The translations under genes and the position numbers were made by a program. A stretch of 64,000 nucleotides of DNA from positions 4,399,001 through 4,463,000 of the forward strand of contig NZ_OY761553.1 of the NCBI RefSeq assembly GCF_963664735.1. Reading direction: 5' to 3'. The DNA comes from an uncultured Cohaesibacter sp. GTDB lineage: Bacteria; Pseudomonadota; Alphaproteobacteria; Rhizobiales; Cohaesibacteraceae. Below are positions 38,116-46,320 of this stretch, piece by piece. Every line of letters starts with the position of its first letter. Position 1 is the first letter of the stretch. The notes under the pieces were generated by a model. It was given only the letters and a program-made list of their open reading frames with translations, had not been told where the DNA came from and did no database searches.

Positions 38116-38511
38116 ATGATTGATCATCTTGATGTCAAAGTTTCCGATCTTGCTGCGAGCCGTCGCTTTTATGCGTTGGCGCTCAAGCCACTTGGATATG
38201 AAGTGATTTTGGATAGGGAGCGCTCGGTCAGTTTTGGTGTGTTGCAAGGGGAGAAGAAATCTTTCGATCCCGGTGGCGAGCTTTGGCTGGTTGAAGGCAA
38301 GGTGTCAAAGCCCTTGCCGCATTTTGCTTTCAGTGCCTCTTCCCGGCAGGCTGTGAGAGATTTTCATGCTGCGGCATTGCAGGCCGGAGGGCGTGATAAT
38401 GGTCAACCGGGATTGCGTCCAGACTATCACCCCGATTATTACGCCGCCTTCATTCTGGATCCGGACGGTTATAATATTGAAGCGGTATTCCACAAGGCTG
38501 ATGGCGTCTAG
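38116..38511 (+). CDS. VOC (glyoxalase/bleomycin resistance) family protein
   Basis: 131 residues, a single VOC fold: MIDHLDVKVSDLAASRRFY at the start and AAFILDPDGYNIEAVFH at the end, which carry the metal-binding His and Glu of the family. ATG 38116 has TAGGAG eight bases upstream. Family members bind metals and act as lyases, dioxygenases or resistance proteins; no specific substrate can be named. Confidence 0.85.
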   Translation: MIDHLDVKVSDLAASRRFYALALKPLGYEVILDRERSVSFGVLQGEKKSFDPGGELWLVEGKVSKPLPHFAFSASSRQAVRDFHAAALQAGGRDNGQPGLRPDYHPDYYAAFILDPDGYNIEAVFHKADGV

Positions 38512-38874
38512 AGTGCCTTTGCTATGCTTCCTGTTGACGGCTTCTGCGTGCTTTTTGCAACAGATGGTTGCTGAATTTAAAGTGGATTGTAAAATACTTG
38601 CATTTGTTGTGCCGCCCCGTTACCACGGGCCGCAAATGAACAGATAGATAGGTTGTTTTTGTCCCATCGTCAAAACAAAGAGAGTGTATCCAGCGCCGCA
38701 TAGGCCTCTTGATAAGAGCCTGATGCGGAACGGTCGCCCTGTATGTTGATCTGCGGTTCTAGAACCTGCAGTCGTCAGCCTCGGTAGGCCTTGCTGGCAG
38801 CAAAATCTTCACTTCCTTAAATTTCAGATTTTGTTCTGCCCATTCATCTCCTCAAAGATGTTTGGCAATCACTC
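38512..38874. other. 363-bp gap without a recognised gene
   Basis: Contains a nested inverted repeat at 38601-38638 (CATTTG ... CCCGT-TACC-ACGGG ... CAAATG) followed by a T-rich stretch, perhaps the end of the VOC transcript, and a 12-bp perfect palindrome GGTTCTAGAACC at 38755-38766. No convincing reading frame was seen. Confidence 0.5.
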
Positions 38875-39414
38875 ATGTTTTACGACGAAAGCAATTTCGG
38901 CCGGAAGCTTCTCCGCGCCGACCCGAAGCCTAATGGTGGGAAAAAGAAGCACAAGCACAAAAGATGGCAGATCGTTGACAAGGAGTTTCGGTGCGTGCAC
39001 TGCAAGCGGATGGTTTTTGTAACCTCCGAAATGGGTACGATTCATCGCAACCATTGTCCGCACTGTTTGCATTCCCTGCATGTGGATACCAAGCCGGGCA
39101 ACCGTGCTTCTGATTGCAGGGCGCGGATGGTGCCTGTTGGTTTGACTTACAAGCACAATGGCTACGACAAATATGGCAAGGAACGCAAGGGGGACATCAT
39201 GCTGGTTCACCTTTGTTCATCTTGTGGCAGTGTCAACATCAACCGTATTGCAGCCGATGACTCTTGTTGCGAGATACTTGATCTTTTTGAGCGTTCGCAA
39301 TTCATGCAAGAGGCTCAGCGCGCTCTGATCGAGCAAAAAGGCGTCTTGTTGCTTACATCCAGCGATGCTGATGCGCTTCAAACAGCCTTGTTTGGTCGAA
39401 GTTTCTCGCCTTGA
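38875..39414 (+). CDS. RNHCP-domain zinc-binding protein
   Basis: 179 residues. The segment FRCVHCKRMVFVTSEMGTIHRNHCPHCLHSLHVDTKPGNR contains the RNHCP motif with CxxC pairs typical of a zinc ribbon (RNHCP family). A second Cys pair (LCSSCGS) follows with DDSCCE. An N-terminal Lys/His-rich stretch (GGKKKHKHKRW) suggests nucleic-acid contact. Function unknown in all members I know. Convergent with the HerA-like gene. Confidence 0.85.
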   Translation: MFYDESNFGRKLLRADPKPNGGKKKHKHKRWQIVDKEFRCVHCKRMVFVTSEMGTIHRNHCPHCLHSLHVDTKPGNRASDCRARMVPVGLTYKHNGYDKYGKERKGDIMLVHLCSSCGSVNINRIAADDSCCEILDLFERSQFMQEAQRALIEQKGVLLLTSSDADALQTALFGRSFSP

Positions 39415-39429
39415 TGCAGGATCAACAGG

Positions 39430-39456
39430 CGGCCCGATGGACAATCTGTCGGGCCG
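39430..39456. terminator. Hairpin between convergent genes
   Basis: CGGCCCGA and TCGGGCCG form a perfect 8-bp stem with an 11-nt loop, followed on the plus strand by GATATTTTG; lies 16 bases past the RNHCP gene and 24 bases past the end of the HerA-like gene. Confidence 0.65.
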
Positions 39457-39479
39457 GATATTTTGTCGACGAGAGGGGA

Positions 39480-40964
39480 TTAATCCGGATTGCCCGGCTC
39501 TGTTTGTACGCCAAGGTCTTTGAGAGTAACGATGCGGTTGCCGCGCAGGTCATTGGCGCAGACCAGATAACCGCGTTCTTCCATGTAAGTGAGAAGGAAG
39601 CGAGCGCGGGAGGGTGAGCGGGTGCCATAGGCGGTTGCCAGTTCCAGATTGGTCGGGCAGGGCTTTTTGCCCAGAGCTGCCTTGGCAAGCAACAAATATA
39701 CGCCGCGCATGTCTTCGGGCAGTTGATCAGCGATCAGTCCTGCCTGCTTCCACTGATTCTCGTCGAGGGTTTCTTCCTTGGCATCCACGCCAGCGCGGGC
39801 AACAGCCAGTAGCTGCCGGAACTCTTGCAAGTCCGGCGTTGTCTTCAATGTCTTTTCAATGCGGCAGCGGACCTGAAAATCCTGATAGAGGACCGAGACC
39901 GGCTGATAGGCAGCTTCTGGATCATCCAGCAGATCTGTGAGAATTTTATGGAGAATCTCCTCCCGTTCCTCGGCACTTAGGCCGGGATCCAGGTCGAGCT
40001 GAGGCTCCGTCTCGCCGCCAAACTCCCTGTCCAGTTTACGCTCAGCCAACTGTTGCAGCACTTCTGCCGTGGTTGGGGGAGGAGGCGCCATGGCAGGCCT
40101 TGGGTCATCGTCTGATCCGGGCTTGAACAACAATTCATCGATATTGTCGTGTGGTACCTCCGGCAGGGGCATCAACTTGGGGCTGGAAGAGCGGGCTGAC
40201 GTTTCCACCGCGCCAATCGTGACAGTTTCCGAGCGTCGGTAAAGGGCTGGCCCAAGGGCGACGAACTGGCCTCTGTCTAGATTTCGGAAGGTCTCGGCCT
40301 GCCGACGCTCAAGCCCAAGCAAGTCGGCGGCGCGGGCCATGTCGATATCAAGAAAGGTGCGGCCCATCAGGAAGTTTGAGGCTTCGGCAGCCACGTTCTT
40401 GGCCAGCTTGGCAAGTCGCTGGGTGGCGATGATGCCTGCAAGGCCACGTTTACGGCCACGGCACATGAGGTTGGTCATGGCACCAAGGGACGAGCGGCGG
40501 GCTTCTTCGCTCACCTCGCCACCGGCAGCGGGGGCAAAGAGCTGGGCTTCATCGACGATGACAATAGCCGGATACCAATATTGCCGGTCGATATCGAACA
40601 GGCCATTGAGAAAGGCTGCGGCGGCTCGCATTTGCCGATCCGCGTCTAGCCCCTCAAGGTTGAGCACGGCGGATATGCGGTGCTGGCGCACACGGGCAGC
40701 AATCATCGTAAGGTCGGCTTCGGTGCCGACTGCATCAACCACGGCATGGCCGTATTTTTCGGCCAATGTGACGAAGTCACCTTCCGGATCTATGATGATC
40801 TGCTGGACCCATTTGGCGCTCTGTTCGAGGATGCGGCGCAAAAGGTGGGATTTGCCTGAACCGGAGTTCCCCTGCACCAAAAGGCGCGTTGCCAGCAGTT
40901 CCTCCAGATCCATTTGGGCTGGTTGGCCCAGTTTCATGGTCCCCAGATCAATGCTGACGGTCAT
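39480..40964 (-). CDS. HerA/FtsK-like ATP-binding protein (DUF87-type)
   Basis: About 495 residues. The N-terminal ATPase has Walker A VQGNSGSGKSHLLRRILE (residues about 27-43), Walker B AIVIVDEAQLFAPAAGGEVS and the sensor-like IIATQRLAKLAKNVAAEASN, as in HerA/VirB4-like DUF87 proteins. A proline-rich linker and a helical C-terminal half (winged-helix-like ATAYGTRSPSRARFLLTYMEERG) follow. Such ATPases move or sense DNA, or act as signal NTPases. ATG 40964 is chosen; a TTG at 41060 would almost touch the exonuclease gene. Last gene of the symporter-exonuclease array, so it may work with that nuclease. Confidence 0.8.
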   Translation of the reverse strand: MTVSIDLGTMKLGQPAQMDLEELLATRLLVQGNSGSGKSHLLRRILEQSAKWVQQIIIDPEGDFVTLAEKYGHAVVDAVGTEADLTMIAARVRQHRISAVLNLEGLDADRQMRAAAAFLNGLFDIDRQYWYPAIVIVDEAQLFAPAAGGEVSEEARRSSLGAMTNLMCRGRKRGLAGIIATQRLAKLAKNVAAEASNFLMGRTFLDIDMARAADLLGLERRQAETFRNLDRGQFVALGPALYRRSETVTIGAVETSARSSSPKLMPLPEVPHDNIDELLFKPGSDDDPRPAMAPPPPTTAEVLQQLAERKLDREFGGETEPQLDLDPGLSAEEREEILHKILTDLLDDPEAAYQPVSVLYQDFQVRCRIEKTLKTTPDLQEFRQLLAVARAGVDAKEETLDENQWKQAGLIADQLPEDMRGVYLLLAKAALGKKPCPTNLELATAYGTRSPSRARFLLTYMEERGYLVCANDLRGNRIVTLKDLGVQTEPGNPD

Positions 40965-41066
40965 CGCGGTATCGTTGTCCTGTAAGGAAAGGGAAAGAAC
41001 GGCGGCGAACTTTTCAGATTCGTGGCTCCAGATCAATAGAGTTTCGCAAGGTTGGGCCAAACAGGG

Positions 41067-43226
41067 TTAATAGCGGGCTTGCTGGCGGCGGATCGCTTCT
41101 GCTTTCTTTTCAGCTTCCACGGCATCTCGCAAGGTCTTGATGCCTGATGCTTCCAGCAGATCTATGAGGCAGAGCAGCACTTGTGCTGTTGCCAGAGAGT
41201 CGCCCAGTGCCGTGTGGCGCACCTTGGCCGGGATCTCTATTCCGAATTGCTCGGCCAGCGCATCCAGCGTCAGACTGCTGGACTGGCCTTGCAGATGGGC
41301 TGCCAAAAGTACAGTGTCCAGCACCGGATTGTTGAATTTTACGCCAACTTCGTCCTGCTTGAGCGACAGGAATTTCATATCGAACGCCGCATTGTGAGCG
41401 ACCAGCACTGCATCGCTGACAAAGCCATGAAAGCGGGGGAGCACCGACCCGATTGCCGGTGCTTCAGCGACCATCTCGTTGGTGATGTGGTGAATTTTTG
41501 TTGATGCCGGAGGGATGGCGCGTCCCGGATGAACATATTGATCGAAGATCTCTCCGTGCATGATGCGCCCATTGACGATCCGCACCCCTGCAATCGATAT
41601 GATCTCGTCGCCACCAGAAGGGTCAAGACCTGTGGTTTCGGTGTCAAATACCACATAATCAAGCTCTCTGAGCGGGCGGTCTTCCAAAGTTCCTAGATAT
41701 TGCCGTTCCATGAGGTCGAAGTCGTAAAATTCGAGCCGGTCGGACAATAGAAGTGTCTGTTCGTCCTGAGGAATGTTCGAATGGTGGTCGCGCGGCAAGG
41801 ATAGAGGAAGGCGCAGATAGGCGCTGCCGTCCGGCGCTGTGGCGCTCCAGAAATCGGATTTGTGCCGCTGCAGAACGTCGTGGCTTGTGATGTTGCCCAG
41901 GTCCGGGTCAAGGGGATCGTCAAGCCAGCCGTTTATGGCGGCGAGGCTGAGGGGGGCTCCATGCCAGTGAAGATCTATATAGATGTTGCTTTCTGCCTTT
42001 TCGGCACTCAGCTGGAAGGCACATGATCCGGTTATTTTTGCCACCTGCCTCAGAGCATATTCTACCAGCTCGACGATGGTGATGGAATCGCAATGAAGCC
42101 ACACCGGATCGCCAATGAATTCGCATGTGACATTAAGCTCTTCAGAGCTGTTGCGGCGCAAGACCGAGTTGAACAGGGAGGAGGAATAGACATCGCTCAT
42201 GGGCCATGCGCTTGTCAGCATTCTATGGGATTGCTTGTCATAGTCTTCTAGGCATTTTGATAGCCTTGTTGCCTCCTTGGCGATCATTGTCTCAAAGGTC
42301 TGGCGGGTCTCGGGTGACAGGCCATAGCCGCCAGCGAGCATTTCTGCCGAGGTAAGTAGATTAGCCGCCGGATGGCGCAACTCACTGAAGGCGCTTTGCA
42401 GGAGTTTATCACGCTCAACATTGTCGGCGAGTTGACGGGTCATGTCGTCGAAGGTGACGATAAAGCCGGAAGGCTTTTCTTTTTCTGTGTCCAGCAACAG
42501 GGTTACGCGGCCTTGCAAGGTGTGCTTGCCATCGGCTGTGGCGCAGATGACAAGTTGGCTGAGCCCCTCCTTGTGGTGCTTGTGACGTCCTTCTTCCAAG
42601 CGGTGCCCCAAACGCTCCATAGTATGGCGAAAAGGGGCGGCGGAGACGATGGAAAAGAGAGAGCGCCCGAGCCCGATATCTCCGGAAACATGCAGTATTT
42701 TCAATGCACGCTTGTTGTAAAGCATGATCTTGTTGTCGAGCGTGCAGATGAGAATGCCTTGCTCCAGATTGCTGATGACACTTTCAAGACGGGCGGTTTG
42801 TTTGTGGGTTTCTTTCGTTGCCCGGGCAATGCGAGCCTCTGTTTCGTCACGTGCTTCTGTCAGTGCTGCCGCTATTTCCCTGATTGCCGGATTGAGCAGA
42901 CCGAGATATTTGCCGGTTTCCCGATCCATCCCTCTGGACGCCCCGGCATGCACGAGGGATCTCACGTCTTTTGAAATATGCTCTATGGGCTGGGCAACAT
43001 TGATGTCGAATTTCTGCCAGACCCATCCTGTAACGAAGAGAATGCCAAATGAGGCAATGCCGCCAAACAGAACAAGATGCGGAGTGGCTTCCGGGCCGAT
43101 GCGCTGAAGCGCAAAATAGAGGCTTGCGGCGATGATGATGCATGCGCTGGCTGCGATCAGGGCGAAAAACAAAAAGATGCGCAGTCTCAGGCTGAGCTTT
43201 TCGATATTGGTTAGCTGTGGTGCCAT
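41067..43226 (-). CDS. Membrane PAS-pseudokinase fused to DEDDh 3'-5' exonuclease
   Basis: 719 residues. Two membrane helices (about 17-39, 50-69) are followed by a HAMP-like/coiled segment, a PAS-like domain (146-265) and a histidine-kinase-like module (270-478). The canonical phospho-His of the H-box is replaced: the line reads FSELRHPAANL, with Ser281 at the usual His position. The ATPase half lacks a clear N-box Asn and G-boxes. The C-terminus (520-690) is a complete DEDDh exonuclease: D528 and E530 in FDTETTGLD, D616 in AHNAAFDMKFL, H671 and D676 in RHTALGDSLAT, like DnaQ/PolC epsilon. It therefore looks like a membrane-tethered, signal-controlled nuclease or nucleotide binder. It is part of the symporter array; a receiver gene lies 31 bp upstream. 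Confidence 0.88.
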   Translation of the reverse strand: MAPQLTNIEKLSLRLRIFLFFALIAASACIIIAASLYFALQRIGPEATPHLVLFGGIASFGILFVTGWVWQKFDINVAQPIEHISKDVRSLVHAGASRGMDRETGKYLGLLNPAIREIAAALTEARDETEARIARATKETHKQTARLESVISNLEQGILICTLDNKIMLYNKRALKILHVSGDIGLGRSLFSIVSAAPFRHTMERLGHRLEEGRHKHHKEGLSQLVICATADGKHTLQGRVTLLLDTEKEKPSGFIVTFDDMTRQLADNVERDKLLQSAFSELRHPAANLLTSAEMLAGGYGLSPETRQTFETMIAKEATRLSKCLEDYDKQSHRMLTSAWPMSDVYSSSLFNSVLRRNSSEELNVTCEFIGDPVWLHCDSITIVELVEYALRQVAKITGSCAFQLSAEKAESNIYIDLHWHGAPLSLAAINGWLDDPLDPDLGNITSHDVLQRHKSDFWSATAPDGSAYLRLPLSLPRDHHSNIPQDEQTLLLSDRLEFYDFDLMERQYLGTLEDRPLRELDYVVFDTETTGLDPSGGDEIISIAGVRIVNGRIMHGEIFDQYVHPGRAIPPASTKIHHITNEMVAEAPAIGSVLPRFHGFVSDAVLVAHNAAFDMKFLSLKQDEVGVKFNNPVLDTVLLAAHLQGQSSSLTLDALAEQFGIEIPAKVRHTALGDSLATAQVLLCLIDLLEASGIKTLRDAVEAEKKAEAIRRQQARY

Positions 43227-43257
43227 GTGCGTCTCAACCCGCTTTTCCTTGGTCTGC

Positions 43258-43623
43258 CTACTTGAGAAGGTCCTTGATTGTTTGCGCCGCAGTACCCAGC
43301 GAGAAAGGCTTGGTCAGAGCGCCGTTCGCGCCGCATGCGAGGCCTTTTTCAAATTCGATTTGCCGTGTTGATGTGTTCATCATCACGATTTTGACATCGC
43401 TGTTTGTCGCCTCTTTGCGAATGGTCTGGCATATGTCATAGCCATCCCTGTCGGGAAGGGAAGTGTCCAGAAGGATCAGATCCGGGCAGGCAGTGTTAGT
43501 GCAAGCAAGGGCGTCATGGCCGGTATTTGCGGTTTTGACCTCATAGCCCTCCGCCTTCATGAGTTGCTCCAGCGCTAGAGCGATGGGCGGTTCATCATCC
43601 ACCACAAGTATCGATTTCGGCAT
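43258..43623 (-). CDS. Stand-alone receiver (CheY-like) protein
   Basis: 121 residues: DDEPP acidic pocket at residues 9-13, phospho-Asp in LILLDTSLPDRDGYD, and LTKPF Lys. There is no output domain. It sits between the small membrane protein and the pseudokinase-exonuclease with short gaps, so its natural partner is probably in this array. The kinase-like neighbour appears unable to phosphorylate itself, so the phosphate source is unclear. Confidence 0.9.
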   Translation of the reverse strand: MPKSILVVDDEPPIALALEQLMKAEGYEVKTANTGHDALACTNTACPDLILLDTSLPDRDGYDICQTIRKEATNSDVKIVMMNTSTRQIEFEKGLACGANGALTKPFSLGTAAQTIKDLLK

Positions 43624-43671
43624 GCTCTACTCCTTTGCAGGCCCTAGACGGCTGGTCTCAGAGGCAAGGGT

Positions 43672-44193
43672 TTAGCCATCGCATACGGCATGGAGCAATG
43701 GTGCCTCGGTCTTCAGCTCGAACCATTTGGCCTTGGCATTTATGTCTTGCATGGTGGGAGGCATGTCGCCCTGCCAGTCGGCGCGACGCTTTGCCGAGCA
43801 GTCGACCAATTGCCAGATGGAGCTGGTCGGGCCGTCTTTTTCCGCCTGAAACAGTTCCGCCAGTTTGATGCCTGGTAAGTCCTCATTGCTTTTCATGCTG
43901 GTCTTGTTCAGGGCCAGAAAGCGATCTGTGCGCGGAATGACGAAGGACAGGGGCTGCAAAAGGCTTTTGCCCTGTGCGGTTTGCAACACCACAACATTGT
44001 CACCGAAGTCAGCGGTGGCGCGGGAATACCAGCCATAGTCCAGCACGATCTGCAGGGCTATCATGGCAATCCCGGCTGAGATCGGGATGGCTCCCTTTGG
44101 TCTGGGACGGCGAAGGATAAATTTGTAGAAAACGACAGCGGCTCCGGCAGCTCCAATTCCGGCGATGAAAGTTCCCAGTAGAATGAACAACAT
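43672..44193 (-). CDS. Small membrane protein of unknown function
   Basis: 173 residues, two N-terminal membrane helices (LFILLGTFIAGIGAAGAAVV and the AIPISAGIAMIALQIVLD segment) then a ~110-residue domain, probably periplasmic, ending in a Cys near the C-terminus (HAVCDG) and with another Cys in QLVDCSAKRR. I do not recognise a family. It lies between the DUF294 gene (168 bp upstream) and the receiver gene (48 bp downstream), so it belongs to the symporter array by position. Confidence 0.7.
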   Translation of the reverse strand: MLFILLGTFIAGIGAAGAAVVFYKFILRRPRPKGAIPISAGIAMIALQIVLDYGWYSRATADFGDNVVVLQTAQGKSLLQPLSFVIPRTDRFLALNKTSMKSNEDLPGIKLAELFQAEKDGPTSSIWQLVDCSAKRRADWQGDMPPTMQDINAKAKWFELKTEAPLLHAVCDG

Positions 44194-44361
44194 ACGATAG
44201 GTTCCTTAGGGTTTGGCTGGCGAATTGATCTGGCCAAGAGGGGCTTTTCCTGAAGGGCAACCCAGCCGAAGTCGATTGACAACTTGTCGCACGGATTGCC
44301 CGTCTCTGATAAGACAGCATTTCGTAGGTCGCCCAATGGCTTAGGTCTGGTGGCTAGGGGG

Positions 44362-46203
44362 CTAGATATTGGCTCCCTGCGTGTGACCGAGCGCCGACTG
44401 TTGGGTTTTGATCATGATGAAAGCATCCTTGAGATGGTTTCGCTCCAATTCACTCAGCGTGGCCGGTGCCAGAAAATTGTCCGGCTTCCTGCCTTCCCTG
44501 ATTTGGCGGGCCTGATGCTCAAGCCTCATGGTCGCGATCAGGTCGTAAGCGTCTATGAGGTCTTGTGCGCCGGAGCGGCTCAGGGTGCCATTGTCTTTGG
44601 CTTGAATGAGGCGTTCGCGGGTGTTGGCCGCCGTGATGGCGCCTTGCAGGGCATAGGCGCGGGCAAGGTCGACGATCGGTACGACGCCATTAAGCTTGAG
44701 ATCAACCGTATCCTTGTGTTCCCCCTTCTTGATCAGCGCAAAGCCGCGGAAGAAACTGAGTGGGGGCGTGTGGCTGAGCGAATTCGAGATCATGTGCGCA
44801 CGGAAGATGCTGTTCTTTTTGGCTTTCTCCAGCGTCTCTTGATAGAGGCCGGAAAAGAGAGCCTTCTCTCCGACGATGGGCCTGAGATCAAACATGACAC
44901 TGGCGAGCATCTGGGCCATGGGGTCCGGTTTGTCGATCCATTTGTCGAAATAGCTGCGCCAAATGGAAACAGGCTGTCGCCATCGTGGATTGGTTGCCAT
45001 CATGTCGCCGGGGCAATAGTAGAAGCCTGCCGCATCAAGGCCATCGGATACGAATTGGGCGAAGTCCTCGAAATAGTCTCCGTGTTCTTCTTGGTTGTAG
45101 CTGTCATCGAGAATGATGCAATTGTCCTGATCGGATACGCCGGTTTGCTCTTGCCGGCCTTGCGAGCCGCAGGCAAGCCAGAGATAGGGTACGGGAGCGG
45201 GGCCGAATTTCTGCTCGGCCATTTGCACCAATCGGCGGGTAAGGCTGTCGGTGACATTGGTTACGATGCGGCCGATATTATGGGCATCGACGCCGGAGCC
45301 GACGAGCTGGGCCAGCATTTGCGGCACCTTCCCGACAATGGCTGCGAGGCTTTGGAAATCATCTTGCCGTTGCAGATCGCGAATGATGAATGGTGCAGAT
45401 ACCGCTTGCCGATGGACCAGATTGGTGTTGGTTAGGATGCCTACAAGCTTGCCTTCCTCGACCACGGGCAAGTGGGTGTGGGTGCGCTCCATCATGGAGA
45501 GGAGGGCGTCAAAGCCCAGAGCATCGGGGCTGAGCGAGAAGGGATTTTCTGTCATGATCGAGCGGACCGGCGCTTCAAGACTGCGCCCGGCTGCGACGAT
45601 CCTATGGGCCATGTCGCCTGAGGTCAGAATACCGATCAGGCGCTCCTGTTCGGTGATCAGAAGACAGGAAATGTTGTTCTTCTGCATCAGTTTTGCCGCT
45701 TCAATCGCCGTTGTCTCAGGGGCGATGGTAATCGGGTTGGGCGTCATCAATTCGCCAATGGTGATCGAGATGAGATCGGAGGTCGAGTCGCTCTGGCCTG
45801 AAGATTGAGACCGTTTGACGATCGAGCTGTCAAAGTAGGCGTGAAATGACGGAATATCCTGGGTCAACTCCAGAAAATCAGCCTTGGGGATGATGAACAG
45901 GGTGCTGTCCTGACTTGCGACAGCCTTGTTGGGGGCGTTGCCGTCGCTGAGCATGGCTCTTTCGCCAAAACAATTGCCAACCGTGAGATGAAGAAGCAAG
46001 GTGCCTTCAGGCGTGATGAGATCCACTTCACCGGACTGGATCAGATAGAGGCCTTCGACTTTCTGGCCTACGGACAGAATTGCCTCGCCTTCGCGAACCG
46101 CAATTTCCACGCTCCTTTTAGCGAGATCTTCAAGGCGATCCATTTCCAGCAGATCAAACGGATGTCTGTGGCTGGCGAAGTCTGTGAAATCTGACATGCT
46201 CAT
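44362..46203 (-). CDS. cNMP-binding/CBS/DUF294 nucleotidyltransferase-like protein
   Basis: About 613 residues. A cyclic-nucleotide-binding-like domain (15-125; GNCFGERAML at its phosphate cassette), two CBS domains (150-265) and a DUF294 nucleotidyltransferase with GSQGRQEQTGVSDQDN at 346-361 followed by the DUF294 C-terminal domain. The conserved Arg of the cassette appears replaced (APNKAVA), so cAMP may not bind normally. Such proteins resemble GlnD-type enzymes and sit next to acetate-like symporters in other proteobacteria; they are thought to sense nucleotides. ATG 46203 has GAGGGA upstream. A hairpin separates it from the symporter gene. Confidence 0.9.
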   Translation of the reverse strand: MSMSDFTDFASHRHPFDLLEMDRLEDLAKRSVEIAVREGEAILSVGQKVEGLYLIQSGEVDLITPEGTLLLHLTVGNCFGERAMLSDGNAPNKAVASQDSTLFIIPKADFLELTQDIPSFHAYFDSSIVKRSQSSGQSDSTSDLISITIGELMTPNPITIAPETTAIEAAKLMQKNNISCLLITEQERLIGILTSGDMAHRIVAAGRSLEAPVRSIMTENPFSLSPDALGFDALLSMMERTHTHLPVVEEGKLVGILTNTNLVHRQAVSAPFIIRDLQRQDDFQSLAAIVGKVPQMLAQLVGSGVDAHNIGRIVTNVTDSLTRRLVQMAEQKFGPAPVPYLWLACGSQGRQEQTGVSDQDNCIILDDSYNQEEHGDYFEDFAQFVSDGLDAAGFYYCPGDMMATNPRWRQPVSIWRSYFDKWIDKPDPMAQMLASVMFDLRPIVGEKALFSGLYQETLEKAKKNSIFRAHMISNSLSHTPPLSFFRGFALIKKGEHKDTVDLKLNGVVPIVDLARAYALQGAITAANTRERLIQAKDNGTLSRSGAQDLIDAYDLIATMRLEHQARQIREGRKPDNFLAPATLSELERNHLKDAFIMIKTQQSALGHTQGANI

Positions 46204-46233
46204 CGTCTTCCCTCTGGCTGCAGTAACAACAAA

Positions 46234-46260
46234 GATCCCGCCGTGGTGTGCAGCGGGATC
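46234..46260 (-). terminator. Hairpin between symporter and DUF294 genes (possible attenuator)
   Basis: On the minus strand GATCCCGC pairs perfectly with GCGGGATC around an 11-nt loop, then TTTGTTGTT. It lies in the 117-bp gap of the array and could reduce expression of the downstream regulatory genes relative to the symporter. Confidence 0.5.
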
Positions 46261-46320
46261 TCTCAACGTGTCTTGTCTCAGGTCACGAGGACCCCTCAGA
46301 GATCCCCGATTGCTACGATC

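Noticed and set aside
44284-45435. 383-codon plus-strand frame opposite the DUF294 gene
   Set aside because: The other strand carries three recognisable domains; this frame has none.
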